38,456 bases of DNA from Succinivibrio dextrinosolvens (GTDB taxonomy: Bacteria > Pseudomonadota > Gammaproteobacteria > Enterobacterales > Succinivibrionaceae): contig NZ_FPAH01000027.1 in NCBI RefSeq assembly GCF_900116345.1, forward strand, positions 1 to 38,456. Reading direction: 5' to 3'. Positions 1 through 8,547 of the stretch are shown in pieces. How positions within the stretch are numbered: the first letter of the stretch is position 1; every line of letters begins with the position of its first letter. Both the position numbers and the translations under genes were made by a program. The notes under the pieces are model-generated. The model searched no databases and was not told the DNA's origin. It saw only the letters and a program-made list of their open reading frames with translations.

Positions 1-249
1 AACTCGAGACTGTTTCTTAACAGGGTCCCATTTATTGTAATAAGAGATGATGTAGGTTCTACCCATTTTGTCGGTATAGCTGGAGTAATTCCATTTGATA
101 TCAGGAGTGTCTGTCATACAAATAGTCCATTAAAATATATTATGGACTATGATATAACAAAAATAGAAATAGATAAAGAAAAAATCTTAAAAAACAGTGG
201 AATAAAAAGAATATTTAGGAGATTTGTGAGAATAATCACCCTAGTTTAA
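1..249 (+). CDS. C-terminal end of an unrecognised protein (partial)
   Basis: An open frame enters from the left edge and ends at TAA 247-249, leaving 82 residues of a protein whose start lies outside the window. I do not recognise the family. The visible part is a mixed hydrophobic stretch (RVPFIVIRDDVGSTHFVGIA), then a Lys/Arg-rich tail ending RRFVRIITLV. It is AT-rich with many AAA and ATA codons, more so than the next genes, which could mean an accessory gene. The stop codon lies next to the centre of a perfect palindrome (239-257), and a terminator hairpin follows at 278-310, which supports a real gene end here. Confidence 0.5.
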   Translation, partial: NSRLFLNRVPFIVIRDDVGSTHFVGIAGVIPFDIRSVCHTNSPLKYIMDYDITKIEIDKEKILKNSGIKRIFRRFVRIITLV

Positions 250-257
250 AACTAGGG
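239..257. repeat. Perfect 19-bp inverted repeat over the stop codon
   Basis: CCCTAGTTT at 239-247 and AAACTAGGG at 249-257 are exact reverse complements around one central A. No U-run follows, so it is not a typical terminator. Hairpins of this CCCTAG...CTAGGG form occur near the ends of some IS200/IS605-type elements, but no transposase motif is visible here, so that origin is only a possibility. Confidence 0.45.
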
Positions 258-277
258 AGTACGGAGGTTAGGTTTAG

Positions 278-310
278 CAGAGAGCTTAAAATGCTCTCTG
301 TTCTTTTTTG
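278..310 (+). terminator. Rho-independent terminator of the left-edge gene
   Basis: CAGAGAGC (278-285) pairs with GCTCTCTG (293-300) around a 7-nt loop and is followed by TTCTTTTTTG. The U-run lies on the plus-strand side, so it terminates the left-edge gene and insulates it from the minus-strand gene ending at 322. Confidence 0.75.
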
Positions 311-321
311 CAAAAGAATGA

Positions 322-1233
322 CTATGAATTTGAGAGCAGAGAATTTAACGCCATATTAGCCGCAGTTGTTCTGTTCTCAACCATCATTTTCGAGAATACT
401 GCCTCAAGATGTTTGTTTACTGTTCTTGGGCTGATATCAAGAATTATCGCCATATCCTTATTTGATTTTCCCTGGCATACCCAGTATAGAATTTCAGCTT
501 CTCTTTGTGTCAGAGAGAACTTCTGTTTTAGGATTTCAACCTTATTGACATTCTGATCCCGCTTAACAGCAAAGATAAATCCTTCATCATTTATCTGGAA
601 CAGGGTAATAGTGATACGCTCTTTTGACTGTGAATTACCGTCAATTGTTATATATTTTCCGATTTCAGCCTTCTGGATCATTGGATTGAGCAAAGACTGT
701 ATCTTTGATGAGAAGGTCATCTTGTCAAAGCCGCACTGTTCAAGCAGATGCATGGCATCCGGGGTATACCATTTAATGACGCAGGATTTATCCACAAGGA
801 AGGATGACAGTCCATTTGAATCCAGAAGAAATTTGGTAGAGAGCATCACTTTTGATTTATCAATATGCAGATTGATTCTCTTTACCAGTTCGACGATCCT
901 GATCGGCTTTTGAATATAATCCACAGCACCGCATTCAAAGCTCTGGCTGACATTGCTGTCCGAGTCCAGACCAGTCATAAAGATAACGGGAATCTCTGTA
1001 AGACGAGGATTTTCCTTGATACGTTTACAGGTTTCAAAACCATCCATTGACGGCATTACGGCATCAAGAAGAATCAGATCCGGAGTAATTCTGCTTAGTA
1101 TGGATAAAGCCTGGGTACCGCTTAGGGCAACCAGCACGGAAAATCCTTCTGCATCTAAGGCTTCATTTAGCATACATACGGAATCTGGATCATCATCGAC
1201 TATCAGAATAAGTTTCTGCATTGAATTGTTCAT
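322..1233 (-). CDS. REC-LuxR/FixJ-type response regulator, partner of the permease-kinase
   Basis: This 303-residue response regulator is probably the output of the sensor kinase encoded just upstream (4770-1387). Residues about 7-125 form a receiver domain with the acidic cluster D13-D15, phosphoacceptor D57 (LLDAVMP), T87 and K109-P110. Residues about 125-230 are an uncharacterised linker of roughly 100 residues, possibly PAS-like. The C-terminus (about 236-300) is a LuxR/NarL helix-turn-helix with the motif SLTQREAEILYWVCQGKSNK and ISPRTVNKHL. The gap to the kinase gene is 153 bp, so co-transcription is likely. ATG 1231-1233 is used here, and an in-frame ATG four codons later would also retain the whole receiver domain. 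A GGGG lies about 14 nt upstream of the first ATG. By position, its target is likely the divergent urt operon. The family is certain and the target is inferred. Confidence 0.9.
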   Translation of the reverse strand: MNNSMQKLILIVDDDPDSVCMLNEALDAEGFSVLVALSGTQALSILSRITPDLILLDAVMPSMDGFETCKRIKENPRLTEIPVIFMTGLDSDSNVSQSFECGAVDYIQKPIRIVELVKRINLHIDKSKVMLSTKFLLDSNGLSSFLVDKSCVIKWYTPDAMHLLEQCGFDKMTFSSKIQSLLNPMIQKAEIGKYITIDGNSQSKERITITLFQINDEGFIFAVKRDQNVNKVEILKQKFSLTQREAEILYWVCQGKSNKDMAIILDISPRTVNKHLEAVFSKMMVENRTTAANMALNSLLSNS

Positions 1234-1386
1234 AATAATGTTCAGTGTCCCCTAAGACCTTTTAAGCCTTAGAAGATACAATCTCCTTTCCTAACTGTTA
1301 TCACGTATCCTTGGATACATGTTTTTTTATTTTTATAAAACTGTTATGTAGTAGCTAAGGAAAAAGCTACATCGATTCTGATTTTG

Positions 1387-4300
1387 TCAGCTGTTCTGTA
1401 TATCTTTTCTTATATACTCAAAATCAAATCGTTCTGCCTTGTTCTTATATTTCAGAAATAACTCTTCACTAAGTAATCCAAGATTATGCTGAGTATCCAG
1501 ATTGTTAAGAATGCCTTTTACAAAACCTGTTTCAAGGTAGATTCTGAGCTGCTCTGTAAGACTTTTCGCATCAGCGAGCTGTGAAGTTTTGTTCTCTGAT
1601 TTTTCCTTTTCACTGCTGCTGTCTTTTTTATCTGTTGATTCCAATGCTGTTATTCTGTCAGTCTCTGAAGTTGATTCATCCTTCTTTAGGTTATCCTGAC
1701 AGATATAATCAATTGGTAGAAAGTGAACAATTGCATCTAGGAGCTGTTCTTTTCTGAAAGGTTTTACGATGTGATAGTCATAGATTCGTCTGTCGTGGCT
1801 GTCGTTTATTTTCAGCTCGGAGGCATTGGCAGAGACCATGATAATAGGGGAGTTAATACCTTTTTTACGGAGATTCTTTGCAAGGTACAGTCCGTTATGA
1901 CCTGGCATAGAATAATCAACAAAGAACAGATCAAAATTCTCTTTACCAATAAGTTTCATTGCCGAATCAAATCCATTGGCCTCTTCAATTTCAAAGCCAA
2001 GAGGAGAGAGCTGTGTTCTGATGATGACACGATGATCCTCATTGTCATCCACTGTCAGAATTCTGATTTTCTTTTTGTCTTCTGTCTTATAGCCAATTAC
2101 TCTGCTGTAATTCTCCATTTCCTCCTGATCAGGATTTTCCCTTGGAAGATAAATCTTAAGCCTGAATTCACTTCCTTCACCTACCGTGCTTTCTACTGTA
2201 AGCTCACCACCCATAACTACAGAAAGCAGGTTGGTAATAGTAAGACCTATACCAGAACCGGAATTGCATTTTCTGGCGGAATCGGTCCTTGTAAAAGGCT
2301 CAAAGATTCTTTTCAGATCTTTTTTGGCAATACCAATTCCTGTATCTTTTACCACAAACAGGGCGACATCACTTCTGTAGCTAACCTCGAAGGTTACCTT
2401 TCCCTTAGGCGTATACTTCACAGCATTTGATAAGAGATTGGTCAGTATCTGTCTTAGTCGGTTTTCATCTGTTTTGACGAATGCTGGCAGATGGGAATGC
2501 TCGATATACTCAAAAATCAGATTCTTGTTTTTGGCCTTGGTTCTAAAATACATGATCAGATCTTTGAGCAGCGGTTCAACTCTAATCTTTCTCATGTTAA
2601 GGTCAAGCTTGCCGATTTCTATTTTTGAAATATCCAGAAGACCTTCAATCAGAGAACATAGATATTCCGCATTTCTTGAGATAATATTCAGTCCCTTTGC
2701 AGAAGATTCATTTGAGCTGTTCTTATTTGATGACAGGATCTGACAGTAACCTAATATACTGTTCAAAGGTGTTCTCAGTTCGTGGCTGATACCGGACAGA
2801 TATCGGCTTTTAGCCATATTTGCCGCATCCGCATTCCTTTTGGATTCTACAAGCTGGTGCTGAACTTTTATTCTTTCCTCAATCTCATTTTCCAAAGCCT
2901 TGTGATTTTTTTCAGTCTGCTCCTGAGCCAGATTTCTGCTGTCTGAAACCAGTACGAACAGCATTGTAAAAATGCCGGTTACAATTTCAATCAGGATAAA
3001 GCACTTCAGAAATACAGTGTTTCCAAAGAGTCTGCTTAAAGAACTGGATTCAAATGAACTGAAGCCAATATACAGTATCGAGAGGTTTATAAGGGAGAAT
3101 ACTGTCATAAAGCCTAACAGTCTGAAGATAAAGAAAACCAGAGGATATTGTTTCAGAAAAGGGAAGATAGCACATATCTGATTGGTTATAAGCGCTTCTT
3201 TACGGCATTGTCCATTACATCCTGATTCCAGTGTGCAGCACAGAGAACAGATCTGTTTTTTATAGTAAGGGCAGTAGCAGAGATCCTCATGATCGAAACT
3301 GTTGCCGCAGATATTGCAGGTCCTGTCGTTTTTATTTTCATTATGCTGTGTCTGGTTATGTGTTTTCTCATTCGAAGTTTCTTTGTTCAGATAATATCTG
3401 CCATCGGTTACATATGCTATTACAGGAGTAAGAACATAGGCTACCACCAGTGCGATTACTGCAGAGTAAGCTTCACAGTAGCTTCCGAATAATCCAGTGT
3501 AGGCCGCAGTTCCTATAAGTACTCCCATGAACATCGAAATAAAGCCTACCGGATTGATGTCATAGAGTTTTGATCTCCTAAACTCTATCTCTTTAGGACT
3601 TAGCCCGATTCTTTTATTTATGGAAAGATCCGCAGATAGGGAGGCACACCAGGAAATTGCCAGAATAGAGTAGAGGTTCAGTACCGCAACTGCGATCTCA
3701 TAGACACCGCATATCAAAAGCATCCATGAGATAAACACATTGAAGAATACCCAGACTATACGGCCCGGGTGGGTATGAGTCATTCTGGCAAAGAAATTTG
3801 ACCAGGCAATAGATCCGGCGTAACCGTTGGTTACATTGATTTTAATCTGAGAAATGGCAACAAATAAAATTGTAAGAAACATTACAAGGGCATGGTTGTC
3901 ATAGAGTTTGCTGAATGCTGCCATATACATATATGTCGGATCTGTGGCCACCATGTAGTCCGCACTTTTTGAGATTAGCATTACTGCCAGTAATGCTCCT
4001 ATCAGAATTTTTAGTCCTCCCAGTACAATCCATAATGGACCTGAAATGATTGTTCCAAAAATAATGGCCTTCCTTTTGGACTTTATATATTCGGGCATGA
4101 ATCTAATGTAATCGACCTGTTCTCCTATCTGTGAGATGAGGGCTAAAACAATACAGATTGAGTACCCTAAATAAAGCGCATTAAAACTGTCATGCTCGAA
4201 GGCAGAGCTAAAGTTTTGGGAACATTCGCCTGACATTCTGATAAGGCCGTAAACAGCCAGTATCTGAAGTACAGCCCATACAGGTTCTGTATATTTCTGA

Positions 4301-4770
4301 AGCCTGCTGATAAAGCTGAAGCCATGCATTACCAGAGGAATGATAATCAGTGAACATAACAGATAGCCTAAGGAGAGATTCATTCCCAGGGTGATATTGA
4401 GCATCTTTGCCAGAATTGCAGATTCCAGCGCCATGAATATGAAGGTGAAGGTGGCATAGATCAGTGAGGTTATTGAGGAGCCTATATATCCGAAGCCTGC
4501 ACCTCTTGTCAGTAGATCAATATCAATATGATGAATCGAAGCGTATTTTGCAATTGGATGTGAAAGGACAAAAATTAGAGGAACTGTAATTAAAAGCGCT
4601 AAAAGCAGGTGATTTAAGCCGTAGAAAATAGCAATGTTTGCTCCTATTACCTCAAGAGCCAGAAAGCTTATTGAGCCAATGGAGGTCATAACCACTGAGG
4701 ATACATCAAGTTTTCTCACGGATCTTGCTGTATAGCGCAGACTGTAATCCTCAAGTGTCTGGTTTGCCAC
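1387..4770 (-). CDS. NCS1-type permease fused to a hybrid histidine kinase/receiver
   Basis: This is a 1127-residue membrane sensor. Residues about 15-460 form a complete NCS1 (cytosine/purine/allantoin permease-like) transporter of roughly 12 helices, with the characteristic RGAGFGYIGSSITSLIYA stretch near residue 89. A Cys-rich segment follows (C485, C488, C498, C500, C508, C511, C512, C518, C522), probably metal-binding, then two more helices (about 544-570 and 586-608) and a coiled coil (about 615-650). The kinase core has H663 in ISHELRTP, N782 in the N-box, DTGIGI at 809-814 and GSGIGL at 838-843. A receiver at about 902-1018 has D908/D909, phosphoacceptor D952 and K1003. A hydrophilic tail completes the protein. 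The start is GTG 4768-4770, with only a weak ribosome site. It is divergent from urtA and followed by its response regulator. As with the SSS-fused sensors CbrA-type, the transporter domain probably detects or carries the signal molecule. Urea is the best guess from position. Confidence 0.9.
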   Translation of the reverse strand: MANQTLEDYSLRYTARSVRKLDVSSVVMTSIGSISFLALEVIGANIAIFYGLNHLLLALLITVPLIFVLSHPIAKYASIHHIDIDLLTRGAGFGYIGSSITSLIYATFTFIFMALESAILAKMLNITLGMNLSLGYLLCSLIIIPLVMHGFSFISRLQKYTEPVWAVLQILAVYGLIRMSGECSQNFSSAFEHDSFNALYLGYSICIVLALISQIGEQVDYIRFMPEYIKSKRKAIIFGTIISGPLWIVLGGLKILIGALLAVMLISKSADYMVATDPTYMYMAAFSKLYDNHALVMFLTILFVAISQIKINVTNGYAGSIAWSNFFARMTHTHPGRIVWVFFNVFISWMLLICGVYEIAVAVLNLYSILAISWCASLSADLSINKRIGLSPKEIEFRRSKLYDINPVGFISMFMGVLIGTAAYTGLFGSYCEAYSAVIALVVAYVLTPVIAYVTDGRYYLNKETSNEKTHNQTQHNENKNDRTCNICGNSFDHEDLCYCPYYKKQICSLCCTLESGCNGQCRKEALITNQICAIFPFLKQYPLVFFIFRLLGFMTVFSLINLSILYIGFSSFESSSLSRLFGNTVFLKCFILIEIVTGIFTMLFVLVSDSRNLAQEQTEKNHKALENEIEERIKVQHQLVESKRNADAANMAKSRYLSGISHELRTPLNSILGYCQILSSNKNSSNESSAKGLNIISRNAEYLCSLIEGLLDISKIEIGKLDLNMRKIRVEPLLKDLIMYFRTKAKNKNLIFEYIEHSHLPAFVKTDENRLRQILTNLLSNAVKYTPKGKVTFEVSYRSDVALFVVKDTGIGIAKKDLKRIFEPFTRTDSARKCNSGSGIGLTITNLLSVVMGGELTVESTVGEGSEFRLKIYLPRENPDQEEMENYSRVIGYKTEDKKKIRILTVDDNEDHRVIIRTQLSPLGFEIEEANGFDSAMKLIGKENFDLFFVDYSMPGHNGLYLAKNLRKKGINSPIIMVSANASELKINDSHDRRIYDYHIVKPFRKEQLLDAIVHFLPIDYICQDNLKKDESTSETDRITALESTDKKDSSSEKEKSENKTSQLADAKSLTEQLRIYLETGFVKGILNNLDTQHNLGLLSEELFLKYKNKAERFDFEYIRKDIQNS

Positions 4771-4951
4771 ATATTTGTTATATGATCTTCGTGAATTCAG
4801 GACTAATTTACTAATTCTTATTTACCTCATCAATTTTTTGTATTCTAGCATCACATTTTTTGATTCATTTTCTCTGCACTAAAACAGCATTAAATGCATA
4901 AAAATGGGAGTCTTATGCCTCCGTATTGTGCACAACCCAAGTGAAATTGCG

Positions 4952-4971
4952 CATACGTAATTTAACGTATG
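4952..4971. promoter_or_regulatory. Inverted repeat between the sensor kinase and urtA, candidate operator
   Basis: CATACGT (4952-4958) and ACGTATG (4965-4971) are perfect 7-bp arms around AATTTA, about 91 bp before the urtA start. The spacing and TACGTA core are compatible with a dimeric LuxR/FixJ-type regulator such as the one encoded at 322-1233. A second palindrome, TTGTGCACAA, lies at 4926-4935. The binding protein is inferred from position only. Confidence 0.45.
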
Positions 4972-5061
4972 TCAATAGTGCATTTGTCGCCTTTCTGTGA
5001 CCTTGGTCATTATTTAATAATTACCACAGGTAGATTGACTACCGCTAAATGGAGAAGAGAT

Positions 5062-6285
5062 ATGAAGAAATCAAATACTGTTAAGAAAATGTGTCAGGCC
5101 ATTGGTATGGCAGCATTACTGAGCATGAATATAACTTCTGCATACGCAGATGATGCAAACACTACTGGTCTGGCTGTTACAGCAGATACTGTCAAAGTTG
5201 GTATTCTGCACTCCATCACCGGTACCATGGCTTTAAGTGAGGCCGGTTCAGTTGAGGCTGAGAAGCTTGCGATTGAACAGATAAATGCAAGCGGTGGTGT
5301 GCTTGGCAGAAAGATTGAGTTCGTCCAGGAAGATGGCGCAAGTGACTGGCCAACTTATGCTGAAAAGGCTCAGAAACTGATTGTAAACGACAAGGTTGCT
5401 GCAGTATTCGGCTGCTGGACTTCAGCATCTCGTAAGGCAGTACTTCCTATTTTTGAACAGTACAACAACATGCTGTTCTACCCAACCTTCTATGAAGGAC
5501 TGGAGCAGTCAGACAATATTATCTATACCGGACAGGAAGCTACTCAGCAGATTCTTGCTGGTCTTGACTGGGTAATGAAGAACAAGGGCGCAAAGACCTT
5601 CTATCTTATCGGTTCTGATTATATCTGGCCTCGTACTTCCTTCAAGATTGCCAGAAAGCATATTGAAAAGAACGGCGGTACTGTAGTTGGTGAGGAATAC
5701 TATCCATTAGGACATACTCAGTTCAACTCTGTGATCAACAAGTTCAAGCTCAAGAAGCCTGATGCAATCTTCTCAATTGTAGTTGGCGGTTCAAACGTGT
5801 CCTTCTACAAACAGCTTAAGGCTGCAGGTATTGACTTAACTGCCGAGAAGCCATTACTGATGTCAACCTCTGTTACCGAGGATGAGGTTTTAGGTATCGG
5901 TGGTGAAAACTACGAAGGCGCTTACTCAATTACCAAGTACTTCCAGTCAATGGATAACGAGAGCAATAAGAAGTTTGTTGCTGAGTTCAAGAAGATGTGG
6001 GGTGACAAGAGTGTTATCGGTGACGTTACCGAATCCGCTTACCTTGGCCCATGGTTATGGAAGTTCGCTGTTGAAAAGGCAGGTTCATTCGATATAGATA
6101 AGCTGAAAAAGAGTCTACCAGGCGTTGAGTTCGCAGACGCACCTAACGGTCCAGTTAAGATTCACGATAACCACCATCTGTGGATGAAGACTGTGGTTGG
6201 TCAAGGCCAGAAGGATGGTATGTTCAAGGTTGTCTACCAGTCTGACATGATTGAGCCAAATCCTTTCCCAGCTGGATATCAATAA
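5062..6285 (+). CDS. urtA: Urea ABC transporter, periplasmic urea-binding protein UrtA
   Basis: This is the periplasmic substrate-binding subunit of the high-affinity urea importer. It has 407 residues from ATG 5062, which follows GGAG at 5051-5054 by 7 nt. Longer upstream readings would place the signal peptide internally. Residues 1-29 are a Sec signal peptide ending SAYA before DDAN. Typical UrtA blocks follow: INASGGVLGRKIEFVQEDG, SDWPTYAEKAQKL, FGCWTSASRKAVLP, NMLFYPTFYEGLEQSDNI and IGSDYIWPRT. These distinguish it from the related branched-chain amino acid binding proteins. It is the first gene of urtABCDE, and a hairpin after its stop may raise its transcript level over the membrane subunits. 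No urease or urea amidolyase gene lies in the window. Confidence 0.95.
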   Translation: MKKSNTVKKMCQAIGMAALLSMNITSAYADDANTTGLAVTADTVKVGILHSITGTMALSEAGSVEAEKLAIEQINASGGVLGRKIEFVQEDGASDWPTYAEKAQKLIVNDKVAAVFGCWTSASRKAVLPIFEQYNNMLFYPTFYEGLEQSDNIIYTGQEATQQILAGLDWVMKNKGAKTFYLIGSDYIWPRTSFKIARKHIEKNGGTVVGEEYYPLGHTQFNSVINKFKLKKPDAIFSIVVGGSNVSFYKQLKAAGIDLTAEKPLLMSTSVTEDEVLGIGGENYEGAYSITKYFQSMDNESNKKFVAEFKKMWGDKSVIGDVTESAYLGPWLWKFAVEKAGSFDIDKLKKSLPGVEFADAPNGPVKIHDNHHLWMKTVVGQGQKDGMFKVVYQSDMIEPNPFPAGYQ

Positions 6286-6293
6286 TAAAACTC

Positions 6294-6315
6294 ACTGAGG
6301 GCTTAGGCCCTCAGT
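6294..6315 (+). promoter_or_regulatory. Intercistronic hairpin between urtA and urtB
   Basis: ACTGAGGGC (6294-6302) pairs with GCCCTCAGT (6307-6315) around TTAG, giving a 9-bp GC-rich stem 9 nt after the urtA stop. No U-run follows. It is best read as an mRNA-stabilising or processing hairpin that lets the binding protein be made in excess, as is common after such genes. Partial termination is the alternative. Confidence 0.6.
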
Positions 6316-6347
6316 ATTAAAAGCCTATATACAGAGAGGTGTTTATT

Positions 6348-7274
6348 ATGTTTTCGGATTACAGTTTCAGTGAATTAGCCTCGATTTTCGCTATGCAGGG
6401 CTTTGCCGGTCTGAGTCTATTTTCGGTTTTTCTACTGATGGCTTTGGGCCTAGCTATTATTTTCGGTCAGATGGGCGTTATCAACATGGCTCATGGCGAA
6501 TTTATGATTTTAGGCGCATATATTACCTATCTGACCTCCCATGTTTTTGAAACCATGTTTCCTGGTTTATATGGAATCTATTTTTTTATTGCACTGTTCT
6601 TTTCATTTATTGTAACTGCAGCCGCAGGTGCGTTTTTTGAATGGCTGCTTATAAGACATCTCTATTCAAGACCTCTTGATACTCTGCTAGCAACATGGGG
6701 CTTGAGCCTGATTCTGCAGCAGCTTTACCGTTCAGTATTCGGTGCACGTGAGGTAGGTGTAACTCTTCCTGACTGGCTGATGGGGTCACTGACATTAGGT
6801 GATTCTATAGAAATTCCGATCAATGGTCTGTTTGTTCTTGGTTTGACCGTAATCGTAACTCTGGCTGTTTACTTTATCATGTACCGCTCCCGTCTTGGCT
6901 GCCAGCTGCGTGCTGTTGTTCTAAACCGAAAGATGGCAGGAGCCGTAGGTATTAACACTGCCTTTATCGACAGAATCACCTTCTCAATAGGATGTGGTAT
7001 TGCAGGTGTTGCAGGCTGTGCCTTTACCATGATTGGTTCAACCGGTCCAACTGCAGGTCAGCTCTATATTGTAGATACCTTCCTGGTAGTTGTTTTTGGA
7101 GGTGCCGGAACTCTGATTGGTACAGTTGCTTCTGCTTTCGGTATTGCTCAGGCTCAGAGTGTTATGGAGTTCTTCATGAGCGGTTCCATGGCAAAAGTTT
7201 TAACACTGCTGTTTGTTGTAGGAATCCTGATGATAAGACCTCAGGGACTGTTTAGTGTAAAGGTAAGAAGATAA
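6348..7274 (+). CDS. urtB: Urea ABC transporter permease UrtB
   Basis: This is one of the two membrane-spanning subunits of the urea importer (LivH-like branch), with 308 residues from ATG 6348. AGAGAGG at 6333-6339 lies about 8 nt before this ATG. A GTG at 6339 overlaps the ribosome site and is unlikely to be used. The protein is hydrophobic throughout, with about eight helices, and carries LivH-family blocks: FGQMGVINMAHGEFMILGAY near residue 40, LLATWGLSLILQQLYR near 115, and GGAGTLIGTV near 250. The length matches the family. It lies 62 bp after urtA and 13 bp before urtC. Confidence 0.94.
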   Translation: MFSDYSFSELASIFAMQGFAGLSLFSVFLLMALGLAIIFGQMGVINMAHGEFMILGAYITYLTSHVFETMFPGLYGIYFFIALFFSFIVTAAAGAFFEWLLIRHLYSRPLDTLLATWGLSLILQQLYRSVFGAREVGVTLPDWLMGSLTLGDSIEIPINGLFVLGLTVIVTLAVYFIMYRSRLGCQLRAVVLNRKMAGAVGINTAFIDRITFSIGCGIAGVAGCAFTMIGSTGPTAGQLYIVDTFLVVVFGGAGTLIGTVASAFGIAQAQSVMEFFMSGSMAKVLTLLFVVGILMIRPQGLFSVKVRR

Positions 7275-7287
7275 AAGGAGAATTATT

Positions 7288-8547
7288 ATGAGAAGTCATT
7301 TACTATCAGCTCAAAGTAGTAAGAGTACCCTCTTGAATCTTCTGGTACTGACTGTATTACTGCTTATTGTTATGCCTGCCAGTCTGGATGTGTTCAGACT
7401 GAATCTGGTAGGTAAGTATTTAAGCTATGCCTTTGTGGCAATTGGTCTGGTTATGTGCTGGGGATACTGCGGCATCTTAAGTCTTGGTCAGGGTATATTC
7501 TTCGGTCTAGGCGGTTACTGCATGGCCATGTTCTTAAAACTTGAAGCATCAAGTCCTGAGGCCACTGCAATTCAGACCACTCCTGGCATTCCTGATTTTA
7601 TGGACTGGAACCAGATTACTGAGCTGCCTTTATTCTGGGAGCCATTTAAGAGCTTTCCTCTGACCATGATCCTTATGATTGCAGTTCCAACCCTGTTTGC
7701 TTATCTGCTGGGAGTGGCTCTGTTCAAAAGAAGAGTAGGCGGTGTTTATTTCTCAATTATCACTCAGGCAATTGCTTCAATCCTGACCATTCTGATTATC
7801 GGTCAGCAGGGCTATACCGGTGGTGTAAACGGTATAACCGACTTGAGAACATGTCTTGGTTTTGATATCAGAACTGACCATGCTAAGGCTATTCTCTACA
7901 ACCTATGTGCAATAACCCTGATTGTAACAGTATATATAACCTGTCTTCTGGCAAAAAGTAAGTTAGGTAGACTTCTGGTTGCAATTCGTGATGAGGAGGA
8001 GCGCGTTAGATTCTCCGGATATGATGTAGCTAACTTTAAGATTTTTATCTTCTGTTTTTCTGCTGCACTTTCTGCCATTGGCGGAGCTCTGTTCACACTG
8101 CAGGTTGGTTTTATGTCTCCTAGCTTCGTGGGTATTGTAGCTTCCATTGAACTGGTTATATTCTGTGCTGTAGGTGGAAGACTTTCAATCTTCGGTGCTA
8201 TTTACGGAACTCTTCTGGTCAGTTCCGCAAAAACAGCAGTATCCGAGAATTTCCCTGAATTATGGCTTTTTGCAATGGGAGCATTGTTTATAGGTGTAGT
8301 TCTGTTCTTCCCAAATGGATTGTCTGGAATCTATAACGATTACATTGTTCCTTTCTTTAAGCTTGTTGATTCAAAGATCGAACGTTCTATTGAAAGACTG
8401 AGAGCAGAGCATAACCGAGTTATCGAAGAGCTTAGAAATTCATCAATGACGGACTCATTCATGTCCGTAAGCAGACAGTTTTTAAGTGAAGATTCATTAA
8501 GAAAGTTAGCTGTTTTAAATGCAGCAAAGGAGAAGTCTCATGAGTAA
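7288..8547 (+). CDS. urtC: Urea ABC transporter permease UrtC
   Basis: This is the second membrane subunit (LivM-like), 419 residues, starting at ATG 7288 behind AAAGGAG. Family blocks include GYCGILSLGQGIFFGLGGYCMAM (about 52-74) and the permease loop LLVAIRDEEERVRFSGYDVANFKIF, with NGLSGI closing the membrane part. After the last helix a charged, probably helical tail of about 65 residues (IERSIERLRAEHNRVIEEL onward) extends into the cytoplasm, longer than I expect for UrtC. The reading frame ends eight bases inside urtD, so translation of the ATPase is coupled to this subunit. Confidence 0.94.
   Translation: MRSHLLSAQSSKSTLLNLLVLTVLLLIVMPASLDVFRLNLVGKYLSYAFVAIGLVMCWGYCGILSLGQGIFFGLGGYCMAMFLKLEASSPEATAIQTTPGIPDFMDWNQITELPLFWEPFKSFPLTMILMIAVPTLFAYLLGVALFKRRVGGVYFSIITQAIASILTILIIGQQGYTGGVNGITDLRTCLGFDIRTDHAKAILYNLCAITLIVTVYITCLLAKSKLGRLLVAIRDEEERVRFSGYDVANFKIFIFCFSAALSAIGGALFTLQVGFMSPSFVGIVASIELVIFCAVGGRLSIFGAIYGTLLVSSAKTAVSENFPELWLFAMGALFIGVVLFFPNGLSGIYNDYIVPFFKLVDSKIERSIERLRAEHNRVIEELRNSSMTDSFMSVSRQFLSEDSLRKLAVLNAAKEKSHE

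Noticed and set aside
1771-2430. 219-codon open frame on the plus strand
   Set aside because: It is antisense to the kinase core of the hybrid sensor, whose motifs are intact, and its translation has no recognisable domain or ribosome site.
4907-4920. Possible sigma-54 promoter before urtA (GG...GC pattern)
   Set aside because: The spacing between GG and GC is 9 rather than 10 and the other consensus bases are missing.
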